From Petrosia ficiformis (taxonomy: Eukaryota > Porifera > Demospongiae > Haplosclerida > Petrosiidae), in NCBI GenBank assembly GCA_947044365.1, contig OX345636.1, positions 28,004,466 through 28,068,465 of the forward strand: a DNA stretch of 64,000 nucleotides, given 5' to 3'. The notes below the pieces were generated by a model. It worked only from the letters and a program-made list of their open reading frames with translations, did not search any database and was not told where the DNA came from. Positions 52,225-63,795 of the stretch are shown one piece after another. Positions within the stretch are counted from its first letter, which is position 1. Each line of letters opens with the position of its first letter. The position numbers and the translations under genes are program-made.

Positions 52225-53570
52225 GAAATCTCAATTGGAGAAGATCAGCTGCGACCGGACCTCCTAAGACTATTAACACTTATCTTGTTCCACTTGTTGA
52301 TGAATTACTTCAACTGTTTCATGGTATTCCAAATCCATATTCTACATTTGGTGTAACAAGGATTAGAGGTATCCTATCGTGTGTGTGATATACCAGCTAC
52401 ACGGTAGGTTTGTGGTTTTCTAAGTTTTAATGCAACTAAAGGTTGCTCCAAGTGTTTAAACGATTTCACAACTACCGCATTTGGCACCAAACCAAACTAT
52501 TCTGGTTACAATTATGACTCATGGAAACTTAGAACGACCCAATGCATAACCACTTTTTAGGAATTGCAAAACATACATACCACAGACACATGGAAAGTTC
52601 TTCACATCCTGAAATCAGCTGACTTTGATTTAATTCAAGCAAAAGTTGATTGCATAGTAAGTATCACCTGCAAGAATTGGTAGGAAAATCAGTTCAGGAT
52701 TTGCATCATTCACTGCTGATGAGTGGAAAAATTGGATCCTTTCGTATTCTGTGTTTGGTTTAAAGGATGTTTTACCACCTCCACATTACTGTTGGTGTCT
52801 TTTCACTGAAGCTTGCTCACTGATCTGCCAGCTCGTAGTTACACAAAGGGATATATCTACTGCACATCATTTAATCCTCAAATGTTGTAAGCAATTTCAA
52901 AGCCTTTATGGAGAAGAATACTGTACACCAAACATGCATATGGCTTCCCATATCTGTGACAGTATTGTAGATTATGGTCCTCTCGCTGCTTTCTGTGCAT
53001 TATCTTTCGAGCATTACAATGGAACACTGGAGAGTATGAATATCTCATGGTGTGTGGTCCTGAAAGTCAGCTGATGAAGAAGTTTATTAGTCTTCAAGCT
53101 CTTAACTTCATACAAGAGAGTTATGATGATGAGTTCTATAACCATGTTTATGTCCATACTATTAAGCCAACCACTGACTTTTCTTCTGTTGAACAAATGT
53201 CATTTGATACAGTATTCTTAGTTAAACATTGTCAGTACTATTCATGTGAAGCTCACCTAATTGATGCCACAGATAAGCCATTTTCTAAACTCCTTTGAGA
53301 AAAGTGTTTAAGTGACACTTATAAGGTGCTATATCCTCTATGGATTGCTCGTTTTTATCACAAAAGCAAAAAAATACTAATTAATGGAGAAGAGTTCATT
53401 ACTGATCATTCACGATCAAAAAGGTCATCTGCTATTATTGCCCACTGGCTTGGTGTTACCACTATTAACAAACAAGGTGAAGCACCTGTTAGAGTAGGAA
53501 TTCCTTCTTTTATCCGTCATTCTGCTGTCATTAGGTGATGAATCAGGTATTGACACTACCATCAATGATA
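52225..53570 (+). pseudogene. CACTA (EnSpm) transposase pseudogene
   Basis: Matches the C-terminal half of an animal CACTA transposase protein: YLVPLVDELLQLFHGIPNP, TFGVTRIRGIL, DIPATR, a CSKCLNDF zinc motif, then PNYSGYNYDSWKLRT. From 52690 it reads FTADEWKNWILSYSVFGL, CTPNMHMASHICDSIVDYGP and FCALSFEHYNGTLE, the DUF4218-type region after the transposase core. The end (IEIQ-like MKKFISLQALNF, DFSSVEQMSF, YPLWIARFYHKSK) is open but split. The upstream catalytic part is missing, replaced by the rve pseudogene. No CACTA ends found. Confidence 0.72.
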
Positions 53571-54746
53571 TTCTAGCAGAAGTAGTGGCTACAAGATCAC
53601 CCTAAAAAACAATATCTACACACACCTGTTATCATGTCGAAGGGCCAGCTACTTACATTCCAGTGTCTAGAATAATTGCTCGCTGTGGAATTGCAAAGGA
53701 TGTTTCATCATTTTGATTACGGGGAAGACAGAGTGTGCATACGTGTTCCTTTAAATAAGACTTATAGTGTGTAGTAAGTTATCATAAATATCATTGCAAA
53801 TGTGCTCCCTTAACTAAGAGTTTATTGTTATAGCTACTTTATTCTTATTGTTCATGTTTTTTCAATCTTGATTAATGTGACCATACTAAAATTTATCATT
53901 ACAAATTATGATGCAGCTGTCAATTAATGTAGCAATGCTAATGATTACAATTACGTAAGTTACCTTTTTTTCTTTGAAAGCATGCAAAGTGAAGAACTGT
54001 ACCTGTTAATAGGTAGTATAGATTACAATAGTGCATTGTAACATTGTAACAATGTAACAATGGTAATCCTCTGATATTTAATGAAACTTCAACCACAAGC
54101 ATTACAATCCAAGTAGCTGTTGGAAGTTGCATACTATTACCTCATTCGAATCGGAGATTGTGTGCACATCAATATAGTTCATAACAGTGCATGTATTATG
54201 TTCACACAGCATATGTCTGTAGAAGTTAAAATATGTGGAATTCATATCGAGTTTATAATCATTACACTATAATGTTGTGTAATACTACATGTTTTAAGAC
54301 TTGTCTTATAACAGACTGAGTGGCTTATAAGTCTGTAGCAGCATGGTATTATAACAGAGTTATAAGACTGCCTAAAACAGTCTTATATTATTACTGTTAT
54401 CTGCTGCATTTAAAACACAAGCCTATAACAGTGTTTTAAGCAAAGGATTACAACAAATTATAACACAGATTTTACACTATGATAGTGATTGTCTAATTAC
54501 ATTTTGCTGGTACAGACGATGGTATACATATGTACCCACACCCTCCCATTTTTCGCAGAGGTCTGGCTATGTCAGATAAACCGCCAGATAAGGAGGACCA
54601 AGTTTCTTGATAACAATGGCACATTTACAAAGGAACATACAGGCGTTCTGGAGTTTTTATGGAAAGACTAACAAGCTTTGTGAGATCAAATATGACAATT
54701 GGCTCCTTTTGTTTTGGGTAAACAATACTTTACTGCCAAAAAATGT
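53571..54746. other. intergenic with CTTATAAC repeats
   Basis: 54270-54480 contains at least eight copies of CTTATAACAG/TTATAAGACTG-like words in both orientations, forming hairpins, a likely decayed foldback element. No gene. Confidence 0.5.
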
Positions 54747-54890
54747 TCTTTTTCCTGCATTTCCTGCATTGAAACAGCTAGGAAGTGGTTACACAAATTA
54801 AGTTTTCAAATGTTTGATACGAACAAAGGGCGTTATACTGATGGCCACAAGAGTCCCGATGTAGTGGAATACAGAGGTAAATTTTCATGA
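54747..54890 (+). pseudogene. DDE transposase N-terminal fragment
   Basis: Reads CIETARKWLHKLSFQMFD, then KGRYTDGHKSPDVVEYRGKF. The TA.RWLHKLGF...KKG.Y.DGHERPDVV.YR block is a hallmark of a family of IS630-like DDE endonuclease transposases found in fungi and animals. The following catalytic segment is absent here but a piece of that region occurs at 60361-60660. Confidence 0.6.
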
Positions 54891-55882
54891 GCAATTGGGA
54901 TTTTAAATTCTCAAAATGCTCCAACTTCTTGACCAAAGGATCTGGAAAGCCCACCTACTCAGCAGACAGAAAAGTAATTGTATATATCATGAGGAATATA
55001 CTTTCAGGCAAATGATGTGGAGACTACATTCTGGAGTAGTCCAGGAACAACATTGCTTTGTCCAAAGACCAAAGGAGTTGGTATAATGATTTGGAACTTA
55101 CCTAGAAAGCTTGTGATGACATCAAGGATAAGTCAAATTCATGCATGAGAGTATTTAGAATATGGAGAAAACAGGGAAATGCCAAACCAAGTGGTAAACA
55201 ACCAAGGTTGAGAGATACAATTTGGAATGGTAAACTTTAAAAAAAAACATAATTATTCTGAAAGACACTTGATGAAATACGTGCAATTCTGAGTAGTCAT
55301 GCTGACTTTCAAAATGAGAAGAAACTGGAACATCGTGGGCATGTTAGCATCATGGTTTCAAAATTTCACTGTGAAATCAACCGCCAAAAATGTACTCGCT
55401 CTTACCTCATAGAAAGTTTGAGAAAAAACGTCACGATAATATATCTATCAAAAGTATTCAGAATCATTTTAGGAAAGTCAAACAGGGTATGTTGCTGCTC
55501 CAGAACTTATGAAAGAATTAAAAGTACAATAATACAAGTTTCAATGTAGAGTAGCACTGAACGACTAATAAATGTCAATTTAAATTTAACATTATGGCTT
55601 TGTAGATAAATATCTATTTCATTTTTCTTTAACTAATTATAATTATTAGGAGGAGATGCAATTTAATCATAATCAGTTTAAAAATAGAAATAAGCTGTTA
55701 TTTTATAGAATGCAAATAATAGCACTCATAAAAAATTAATAACCAAAATTTGCACTGCATGCTTTTGCATGCAAATTGTTTGCCCTGGTACCATTGAACA
55801 CCTGTATATGAGAGAGAAAAATCAGAAAGTTAGTTTATTAGAGTCAAATGAATCACCACTGTAATACACAGTAGACATGTTG
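54891..55882. other. intergenic, weak ORFs
   Basis: 55270-55549 is open on the plus strand (LDEIRAILSSHADFQNE..) but unrecognised. It could be spacer sequence of the same DDE element. Otherwise AT-rich. Confidence 0.35.
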
Positions 55883-56790
55883 ACCAAATGTCACCTGATT
55901 ACAAACGCATTGCATTCCGGGTAATTATCAGAGATTACAATACCAATGTAGCAAGCTTTTCCTATAGTTGGAAGAAGAGAAGAGATCTTGTAAAAGCTCA
56001 AACAGACCTTGAAATTCCAGAACACTCCCTAGTCACAGTAAGTTTGTGTAAATAATGATTTAAAAATTAGTCCATTACATTGTTTTTCTCATTTCTATTT
56101 ATTAGGATTTTGCTACAAGGTAGGGATGAAAGCACAAAATGATTAAAGGAATTTTGAAACAAGAGCAAGCTATACGTCAGATTGTAAGACAACCCACCTT
56201 ATCCCATTCATGGCAGAATTTTCAGGTCTTAGAGGCCCTTAAGTGATTTTACCAATATTTTATCAGCAGAAAACTATGTTGCATTAAGTCACTACTCCAC
56301 CATCTAATTTACACTGTTTGTCTTCAGGATGAGGATGACTCACAATTGACAAAAGACAAGTTGGCAGTGAAAACGTGTATGGAAAACAAAAGTATAAGGA
56401 TGCTGAAACAACCAGCCCTCTTAGCCTGATATCTTTGTTAGACCCACGATTCAAAGTTGATTATATTGACTATCGGTTGATGTTAAAAGAAGAGTCTTCC
56501 TGTCGTAAAAATGCAAGATAGTACACCTGCTGTCAGTTCCAGTGTCGAGGTTGAACCAGAACCACCTAGTAAAAACAGAAAACTTGGATTCTTTTTCAAA
56601 AAGGCCTAGGTTGATGGTCACAGTTCTTCCCAAACATGTGAAGAGAGAGTTGAAGTTCAACTTGTTAACTACCTTAAATCTCAGAAAGCAGACCCTCTAA
56701 AATGGTGGCAGGTGCATCAACAAAATAATTCAATGCTTTGTTCACTCGCCAGAAAATACTGTACTGGTAATGTGTATGTGCAACAAGCAC
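55883..56790 (+). pseudogene. ZBED-type hAT pseudogene retaining a spliceable intron
   Basis: MSPDYKRIAFRVIIRDYN leads to SFSYSWKKRRDLVKAQ and LEIPEHSLVT. A 68-bp GT-AG intron follows (56038-56105, GTAAGT...ATTAG), and joining gives VT/DFATR, then KMIKGILKQEQAIRQIV and WQNFQVLEALK, the D.(A/P)TRWGS..KM strand of hAT with its Trp mutated to a stop. 56417 onward reads SLLDPRFKVDY, EPEPPSKNRKLGFFFKKA, then VEVQLVNYLKS and DPLKWWQVHQQN, the approach to the dimerisation region. The N-terminal BED finger and the extreme C-terminus are missing. Confidence 0.75.
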
Positions 56791-57464
56791 ACCTTCTGAG
56801 AGACTGGTAATATAGTTACAACAAAGAGGTCTTACCTCAACCCAACATAGTTAATATCCTTGTTTTTCTTTGACATTAATGTACAAATTATAATTTCATT
56901 ATACTAACTTGCTAAGATAGAACTTCATTCCAATCAATTATTATAAGCAATATTAGAGTTAGATCATCATAACAAATTACCGGGCACTACTCCTAACCAG
57001 CTTTTTTTCTTTGGTGGCGGAGGATCAACAAAGGAGTTATCTTGAGCAGATCAAACTCTCAGGTTTTGTGGTTTTGTTTCTTTAAATCGGGGATCTAGGA
57101 ATGTACAAACATGTAGAAGGGAAGCCAGATTTCAATCACTATATCTACTTTCAAGATCAGATCTTATCGTGTACTCAATCTCTTTAGTAAGAGAGCTAAC
57201 ACTTTCTGCCACCGCGAGTTAATTATATTCATGAGGGGTGTGGCTTATCGAAATGTATAGAGTCTTATTTTGCTCCAGCAACTGGCCAGTGTAGCACAGT
57301 ACAAGTAGTTCGTCAGGCGTCACTTCAAACGTCGTCATTGTTGAGACAGATGAGCCTGATAATTCTCCGCACACCTCTGAATCTGAAGAAGAAAGCAGTG
57401 ATATAACTAACTTGTAACGTGTCAGGACCAACGGATTGTTCGTGCTACTGCTGTTCTGCTTCTA
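56791..57464. other. intergenic; possible hAT leader
   Basis: No independent gene. Sequence from about 57260 is partly open on the plus strand ahead of the next hAT (ACCAACGGATTGTTCG...) and may be its degraded start. Confidence 0.35.
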
Positions 57465-58479
57465 GTGATAGTTCAAGTGTGCCTTTTCTGGCTCCAGAAG
57501 CAATTTTCCCAGAAGAGACAAGGGAAACAGACTCGGGCTTTCCAACATAAGTGGTTCCAGGAGCACAGTTGGTTGGCTTATTGTGTGACACGTGACATGG
57601 CACACGTGACATGGCATTTTGTCATGTTTGCCGTGTGGCTGTCAACAAGGCATTAGTGAGGATGCCTAAAAAGAGAGGTCATCACGTTTTCATTATTGAT
57701 GGGTTTCTGAACTGGAAGAAGGCAAAGTCTAGTTTTAAGAAACATGAACAATCACAATTACACAAAGAAGCTGCCATGAAGGTTATTCTTCTACAGCAAC
57801 CCTCTGTTGCTACACAACTTTCCAGACAGATAGAAAAGGATCATAAGCACAGGCAAGACAGGTTTAAACAACAAATTACAAATGATGGCTCATCATCTCC
57901 TCCGTAATCTTCTAGTGAATATCAGAAATGCTAAATTTTTCGCCTTAATAGCTGATGAGAGATCGAAATATCAGTGGTCTTGAACAGTTTGCTATTTCAC
58001 TTAGATGGGTTGATGACAGTTACAAAGTATATGAAGATCTAATTGGTCTAGTTCAGGTAGATACGACGGATGCAGCAACTTTGAGTGGGGCAATTAAAGA
58101 CATGCTTATTCGTTGTATTATTGATCTCCATAACTGTAGGGGCCAGGCCTACGATGGGGCTTCCAACATGTCCGGTCCTTTCAGTGGTGTTGCTGCTCTT
58201 CTGAGACAAGAAGAACCAAAGGCTCATTTTATACATTGTGCAGCACACTGCCTCAATTTATGTCTTCAGGAGTGTGCTCAATGTTGTTCAGCCATCAGAG
58301 ATGCTCTTTCCCTGGCTAAAGAGATATATAATTTAATATGCTCTTCGCCCAAAAGATTAGCAAGATTTAAAGTACTAAAAGAGCAGCTTTATCCTGGATC
58401 TGGAGTCCCAGGTTTGAAACCTTTGTGTCCCACTCGCTGGACAGTTCGTAGTAGAAGAGTTAAATTTTTTGGTAAATAA
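57465..58479 (+). pseudogene. hAT transposase (TTF-type finger plus DUF4371-like), truncated
   Basis: KRQGKQTRAFQHKWFQEHSWL, then in another frame AFCHVCRVAVNK and SFKKHEQSQLHKEA, a TTF-type zinc finger. A further frame from about 57880 reads LLRNLLVNIRNAKFFALIADE (first Asp). From 57955 to the stop at 58479, 174 open codons read LRWVDDSYKVYEDLIGLVQV, GQAYDGASNMSG (second Asp), HCAAHCLNLCLQEC and PLCPTRWTVR. This is the ZMYM1-like hAT order. It ends before the dimerisation region. Frameshifts near 57605 and 57940 and the truncation inactivate it. Confidence 0.82.
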
Positions 58480-60360
58480 AATTATTATGATTTCTGTTAT
58501 TTTTGTTATAATAACTAGTATTTTTTATAGGAACGATTACTTAATAATTGGTGTATAATGATTAATAATTATTATAATAGGAGGGACTAGCATCATGGTG
58601 GGTGGTTGTCCTGTGATCTTTTTGCTTTGCTATTTGGTGTTTGCAAGATGTCATGTCACTTGTTTGAAGTTCTTTCGTGATGAGACAATGCAAAATAAAG
58701 AAATTTGGTAGCAGTAAATTGCTCTGTTGTGTATTTAGCAAGTTCTTAAGCCTTGAGGGGGCTTAGCCCTTCTTGCTTCATGTTTGAGGGGGCTGTAGCC
58801 TACTCAGCCCCCCTGATTCCGGCGCCTATGTCAGTGAGGTGATGCTTTTTGAGATGGTTGTAAAGGTTGCTTGTATTAGAATTTGCAAACAGTGGATGCA
58901 GACTCACTCTTCCGAATCTCCTCTTCACTTTCCATTTCAGTGATTTCATACTCATCTTTTGTATTCGCTGCCTCTAGCACAAGGTAAGACTGCACATGAG
59001 CAATTTACAAAACTCAAATTCACTGTTACAGTTATCCATCAATTCTAATGTCACAATAACATTGATAAGCTTGTAATTACAATAAAAAATGATACATCCA
59101 AAAAGCACGAGTAATTGTAATATTGTGCACTAAATAATAAGTATTTGTAATTTGTATGCTTTCTGCTTTTGGAGGTGGATTATTCCATTCGCTACGTAGC
59201 CTCTAACAGTAGCTTGATATGGTGTTTGCAATTTGTATGATTTCTGCTGTTAGAGGTAGATAATTCAAAGCCTCTAATAGAAGCTTAATATGGTGTTTCT
59301 GATGTTAGAGGAATCTGGTATCGAAGGTTAAGCTTAGAAAGCCTAGCTTGTCTACACTACACATTGCCTACTTGTCTGTGGTTAAGTAAAATGTAACTGC
59401 TGATGATGAAGGATTGTGAAGGATACTTAATACTACGCTCTTGTAGTTCACATAAAGTAGGCTGGTAAACTTTCCCCTTTGTTAGATATGCCCTTCTTTG
59501 CAACTTTTATGCCATGCTTTAGAGTATTTATCTGGGTAGTGGTGATCTTTACCCTTTTACTGATACAACTTCACTCCTTGACAATAGGACATGCTTCAGG
59601 GTCTGCTTTAGTCCGAAATACTTTCTGACTACATTGATGGTGTTAGCTTACTTCTTTACAGTATCTTGTATGTTTTAGTCACTTTGACAAGATTTGATGG
59701 TTATTAATAATTTAAGTTTAACCATCACGAGCTAAATTGTAGTTTTACTGTTATACCATTATACCACTCATCCTTAATTTACATGTCTATATCTATGTTG
59801 AGTGAAGGAAGATTGTCGTGTAAAAATATCAATTTTTCAACATTCTCAGGTAGCAAAGCATTTTTGTTTCACAGAAACCACATTACCAGCTGTACTGAGG
59901 GGACTGATGTAACAACAATGCACAAATATTTGTGTGCCATGATGTTTAAATTTGGATAAATGTAGTTATGTGTTGCCCACCACTTTTCATCCACAGCGAT
60001 AGGTGGTTTGCATTTATGGCATAGCATTTCAGAGTGAATTATGTCTTTATGTGTACTACTGATACCCTAATAACTGCATTAGGATATAAATACTATTAAG
60101 AAAGACACAAAGATAAAAGATGTGTTGAGTTTGATGAAGATCAGTACATGAATTCTATGATCGTAAGAGTACCCTACCATCACTAAAATTGGAACAGTTT
60201 GAAGGAGAAATAACTACTTTCTAGAGGTCACACTAGTGTGTGCAAGTAACCTTGTGAAATAGGTGTTATGTGTATGAGCAATTAAGATAATATTATTGTC
60301 ATACGTACCTTAGAACGATAATGAAAAATAGGAGAGATTTTAGATGAGATGTGACCTAAT
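58480..60360. other. intergenic, no recognised gene
   Basis: AT-rich. A diverged tandem duplication of about 80 bp lies at 59140-59300 (AATTTGTATG.TTTCTGCT, AGCTT.ATATGGTGTTT). 58740-58830 contains GAGGGGGCT repeats. No supported ORF. Confidence 0.45.
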
Positions 60361-60660
60361 GCACATGATAGTCCATGGAAAGACTTGGGTAGAGACCAAA
60401 ACCTGTACTGGACGTACAACAGGAGGTATTCAAACGTCATCTGGAAAAGGTAACAGATTAATTATATTATTACAAGTTGATGGTGAGCAATGATAGATAG
60501 AGCTCAGTTAGTTTTTCAAAGCAAGAAAAGTACTGGTGATTATCATGACAAATTGACTGGAGAGCATTTTGAAGAATGGTCTCGTGATACTGTGTTACGT
60601 AAGCTACCTCCAAACTCTATAATTGTAACGGATAACATGTCCTACCATAGTTGTTGTTAG
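60361..60660 (+). pseudogene. DDE transposase catalytic fragment
   Basis: HGKTWVETKTC, TSSGKGNRLIIL, then in another frame LVFQSKKSTGDYHDKL, EHFEEWSRDTVL and LPPNSIIVTDNMSYHS. The last motif carries the second catalytic Asp (V.DNA.YHS) of the DDE endonuclease family whose N-terminal block is at 54747-54890. The third acidic residue is not found. Two stops interrupt it. Confidence 0.62.
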
Positions 60661-61093
60661 TGTTATTTAGGCAAATGCCAGACTATGGAGATTATAAAGG
60701 AGAAGAATCACTTGTTTGGCAGGGATCAAAGTTTACATCGAAGCATGAAAGATGAAAGAAGGAACACCTGAGGTATGTGAAGATTGGACTTGTAATTCCA
60801 ACCAACACCCTCATAGATGTTTTCCCAACAATCATAATTAATGTACACCATTGATATAGTCTTGAGACGTACATTGAGATTCTTGGCACATTGGAATATT
60901 TGGAATTGAAATGTCACATGTACGTACGTTAACATTATCCAGTGCTGCCAAATTGTTGGATTCTACCCGGATACACCGGATTCTTTCTCTTTGAAAGTCT
61001 ACTTCAGATGGATTTTATTAAAAAATTTTGATTTTTTTTTTATTACTACATGTCACGCGTGAGCTACATGTGCAATAAAATGGTAAAATAAAA
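60661..61093. other. intergenic
   Basis: 60945-60990 (AGTGCTGCCAAATTGTTGGA) resembles a hAT terminus and may begin the element that follows. No gene. Confidence 0.4.
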
Positions 61094-61560
61094 TGGCAAG
61101 TTGTTCAACAAGTCTTGATTCAGATTTGGAAAAACATGATATACATTCAGACCAAGCGTTGGACTCGCATTCTTCTAGAGAATTGACACCACCATGAAAG
61201 AAAAGTAAGAAATATATGTGTGTATATCATAAGCAATATTCAACAAATTCCAAAAAGGGTCCAACTTATGCATTTTGTATATATAAAATGTAATTGTGAT
61301 ACAAGTACTGGTCAAGGTGGAACTAAAAATCTCAAAAGACATTGAGCAAATGTCTGTACATTCACTTTCAGAAAAGGGTTGTGAAGGTGTGATGCCCTTA
61401 CAGTCGTACTTTGGTACAATTTGAGATGAATCAATTGTTAGTGCAGAAGTGAAATTTGTTGTAAACATCACCTTGCATTTCAGATAGCAGACCATTGTAC
61501 TAAGCTTTTCAAGTCTATGTTTCCTGATTCGACTATTTTAAAAATCAAGGAAAACAGGAA
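61094..61560 (+). pseudogene. hAT N-terminal relic (BED-type finger)
   Basis: MASCSTSLDSDLEKHD is followed by KSKKYMCVYHKQYST and KKGPTYAFC, a BED-like first half. KSQKTLSKCLYIHF-like and LQSYFGTI follow, then SIVSAEVKFVVNITLHF and a degraded FP-DS segment near 61515. This is the start of a ZBED-type hAT followed by its N-terminal helical part. Many stops. Confidence 0.5.
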
Positions 61561-62510
61561 GAGAAGATTAGAAAGGAAGCTGAAAAAGAAAGGAACTTGC
61601 AAGGAATGAAGAGTCAATGACAAAAGAAATCCAGAGTGAAGAGAAAAACCACCACTCTAAGACATTAACACCAAAGCAAGCCATACAACATCAGAAATTC
61701 TATTTCTTTGCCACTGAAGTGTCTGATGAAATGGTTAATGAAGATGGAGAATGTCTTGGGTGTAGTATTCGTTTTAAAGATGACAGCTCGAAATGAGTGT
61801 GTTGGGTACTGTTTTAAATGTAAAACGTGTTCCCAAAAATATTTTTTACTCTGATTGCAGTACATACTGAGCTCTATCTCACAAAGAGCCTTCTATTTCA
61901 ATATAAAAGTGGTTATTTTTTGTAGCATATGACACATTTTTTGGTGTGTCTCATAATATGTACAGTGTCTTAAAACTCCTTTAACGATGAGTTTTTGATG
62001 TGACAAGTTAATAAGTATCAAACAGTTGCACTATGGGATTCCAAATGTAGTACCACTTAGGTGGATGCTTCATCACTGCATGTACCAAATTTAAACTTCC
62101 TGTAGGTGTGGCTTGGAAAATTACACATGATGATTTGTTTGCTGTCAAAGAAGCAACATTAAATGTAGATGCAAAAAATGTCACTACCCAAATATCTTTG
62201 GTAATATCTTGTTTCTTGGACTACGATATATCTGGCTGTCTTTCTTGTTTCTTGTCACTTCCAAAATCACGCCAACTTCGCCAAGTTCCAAAATTTATCA
62301 AAGGGTGTGGCTACCCTAACGTAGGTTGAGCGACATAATTAATGGGATATTAGATAATAATGTTCTCTCAAGTATTTGTGTTGTCTGGTCGTGGTGATAC
62401 TCTGGTGTTCAGAGACTGTAAGTGTTATTACTTTTTAACAACAAGATTATAGTTTTTTGTCATTAAGTACGTAGTATGGATAGATCTATGATGTCAAATT
62501 GTCATCTCAT
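61561..62510. other. intergenic, possible zinc-finger relic
   Basis: At 61690-61800 a frame reads FYFFATEVSDEMVNEDGECLGC, vaguely like the cysteine-rich end of jerky/pogo-type transposases; too short to call. The 73-codon ORF at 62108-62329 is unrecognised. Confidence 0.3.
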
Positions 62511-62514
62511 CTAC

Positions 62515-62600
<86 letters not shown>
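62511..62600. repeat. TA microsatellite
   Basis: About 75 bp of uninterrupted TA dinucleotides between 62523 and 62597. Confidence 0.97.
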
Positions 62601-62602
<2 letters not shown>

Positions 62603-62611
62603 TATATAATA

Positions 62612-62735
62612 TGCTAATAGGTCCTATATACAAAATATAGGACCTGAGTTTTGTGTCCAAGGATGTGATATAGCCCGAGCCTGCGAGAGCTATATCACAT
62701 CCGAGGACACAAAACAAGGGTCCTACATATATATG
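62612..62735. repeat. nested palindrome adjacent to the TA tract
   Basis: Arms TTTTGTGTCC.AGGATGTGATATAGC and GCTATATCACATCC.AGGACACAAAA around a CCGAGCCTGCGAGA loop, with outer AGGTCCTA/AGGACC arms. Same architecture as the palindromes at 7754-8298. Confidence 0.85.
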
Positions 62736-62740
62736 CAGTA

Positions 62741-63342
62741 AGGTAGGGCGGGATAACTTGGAATGCGGGGCAACTTGGAACAAAAGTTTTCTTTGCCTGC
62801 TTACTACAGTAAAGACGCTATCTGAATGTTTTGGTGAAGTTTAGTTTGAAGGTAAGTTTGTGTACTTTCTTACTGTGGGTCACAGACCTCCTAACTCCAG
62901 TCTTTCAGGAGTATGTTGCAGGTGTTTCTTTCTCTATATTCAACAATATTACACAAATAAATTCATTGATAGTCATTGCATTTTCAAAACGCTCTGAGTG
63001 TGCTTCTATAGTTTGCATTTGTTTCTTTACACTTATTTCGACAATCTGAAACTATCTGTGAACATTCAGAACTGCTATTGTCCAGCCCCTCCCTCGAATG
63101 TAAGTATGTAATGTACGTTTATTTCGGATTGTTCCAACTTACCCCGCCTACCAATTTTCACCTTCCTGTCGTTTGTCTTCTTATACGTTAAACTATAAAG
63201 AAGCAAACGCGATGGGTTTCACTTGCTGTATTTGGACATAGGTGGACCTCTTACTCCAACATAGTTTTGGCAGTCCATGGTGATTCTTTTAAACAACAGG
63301 TACGAAAAACTAAATTTTGTTCCAAGATACCCCGCCTTACCT
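62741..63342. mobile_element. 602-bp TA-flanked MITE with AGGTAGGGCGGG ends
   Basis: Left AGGTAGGGCGGGATAACTTG (62741) and right inverted AGGTAAGGCGGGGTATCTTG (ending 63342), both followed inwards by GAACAAAA, with TA outside (62739-62740 and 63343-63344). An extra internal copy of the end occurs near 63130 (GTTCCAACTTACCCCGCCTA). It lies inside the palindrome-rich region, whose sequence resumes on its right. The 72-codon ORF inside is unrecognised. Confidence 0.85.
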
Positions 63343-63461
63343 TATATAGAACTGTTAGCATACTATATACAATATATTGTATGATGGGGACGTCTCCTGC
63401 ACATGGAAGGTCTATATACAATATATAGGACCCACATCAAAGGAATGATGTCACCATGGTC

Positions 63462-63795
63462 AGACTATATATATATATATATATATATCCCGATACGGCA
63501 AAACATCAAAGTAAACCACAGGTTTATAAATCAGATATAGCATCTTGTGGTCAGATATAAAACCTGCAGTCGAAACAGACTACAAAAAAACAACGCTTAC
63601 CTTCTCCAAAGTGCTGACAAAAAGGTAGGAGAAACATCAGACATCAACAAAGGTTTTGTCTTTCGTGAAATATATTAATTATAACACGCCTACTTGTGCT
63701 ATATCAGATTTATAATCACCTCGCCCTCGGGTCTACGGCCCTCGTGCTCGGTGATTATAAATCTGATATAGCACTCGTAGCGTGTTATAACGTAT
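63462..63795. repeat. palindrome cassette, second copy
   Basis: TA tract (63465-63488), then the cassette 63488-63675 (reverse complement of 7963-8140). A 40-plus-bp interrupted stem then runs from TATAACACGCC..ATATCAGATTTATAATCACC to GGTGATTATAAATCTGATATAGC..GCGTGTTATAA, with a loop CTCGCCCTCGGG..CCCTCGTGCTC. Another TA tract follows at 63794-63812. Confidence 0.88.
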
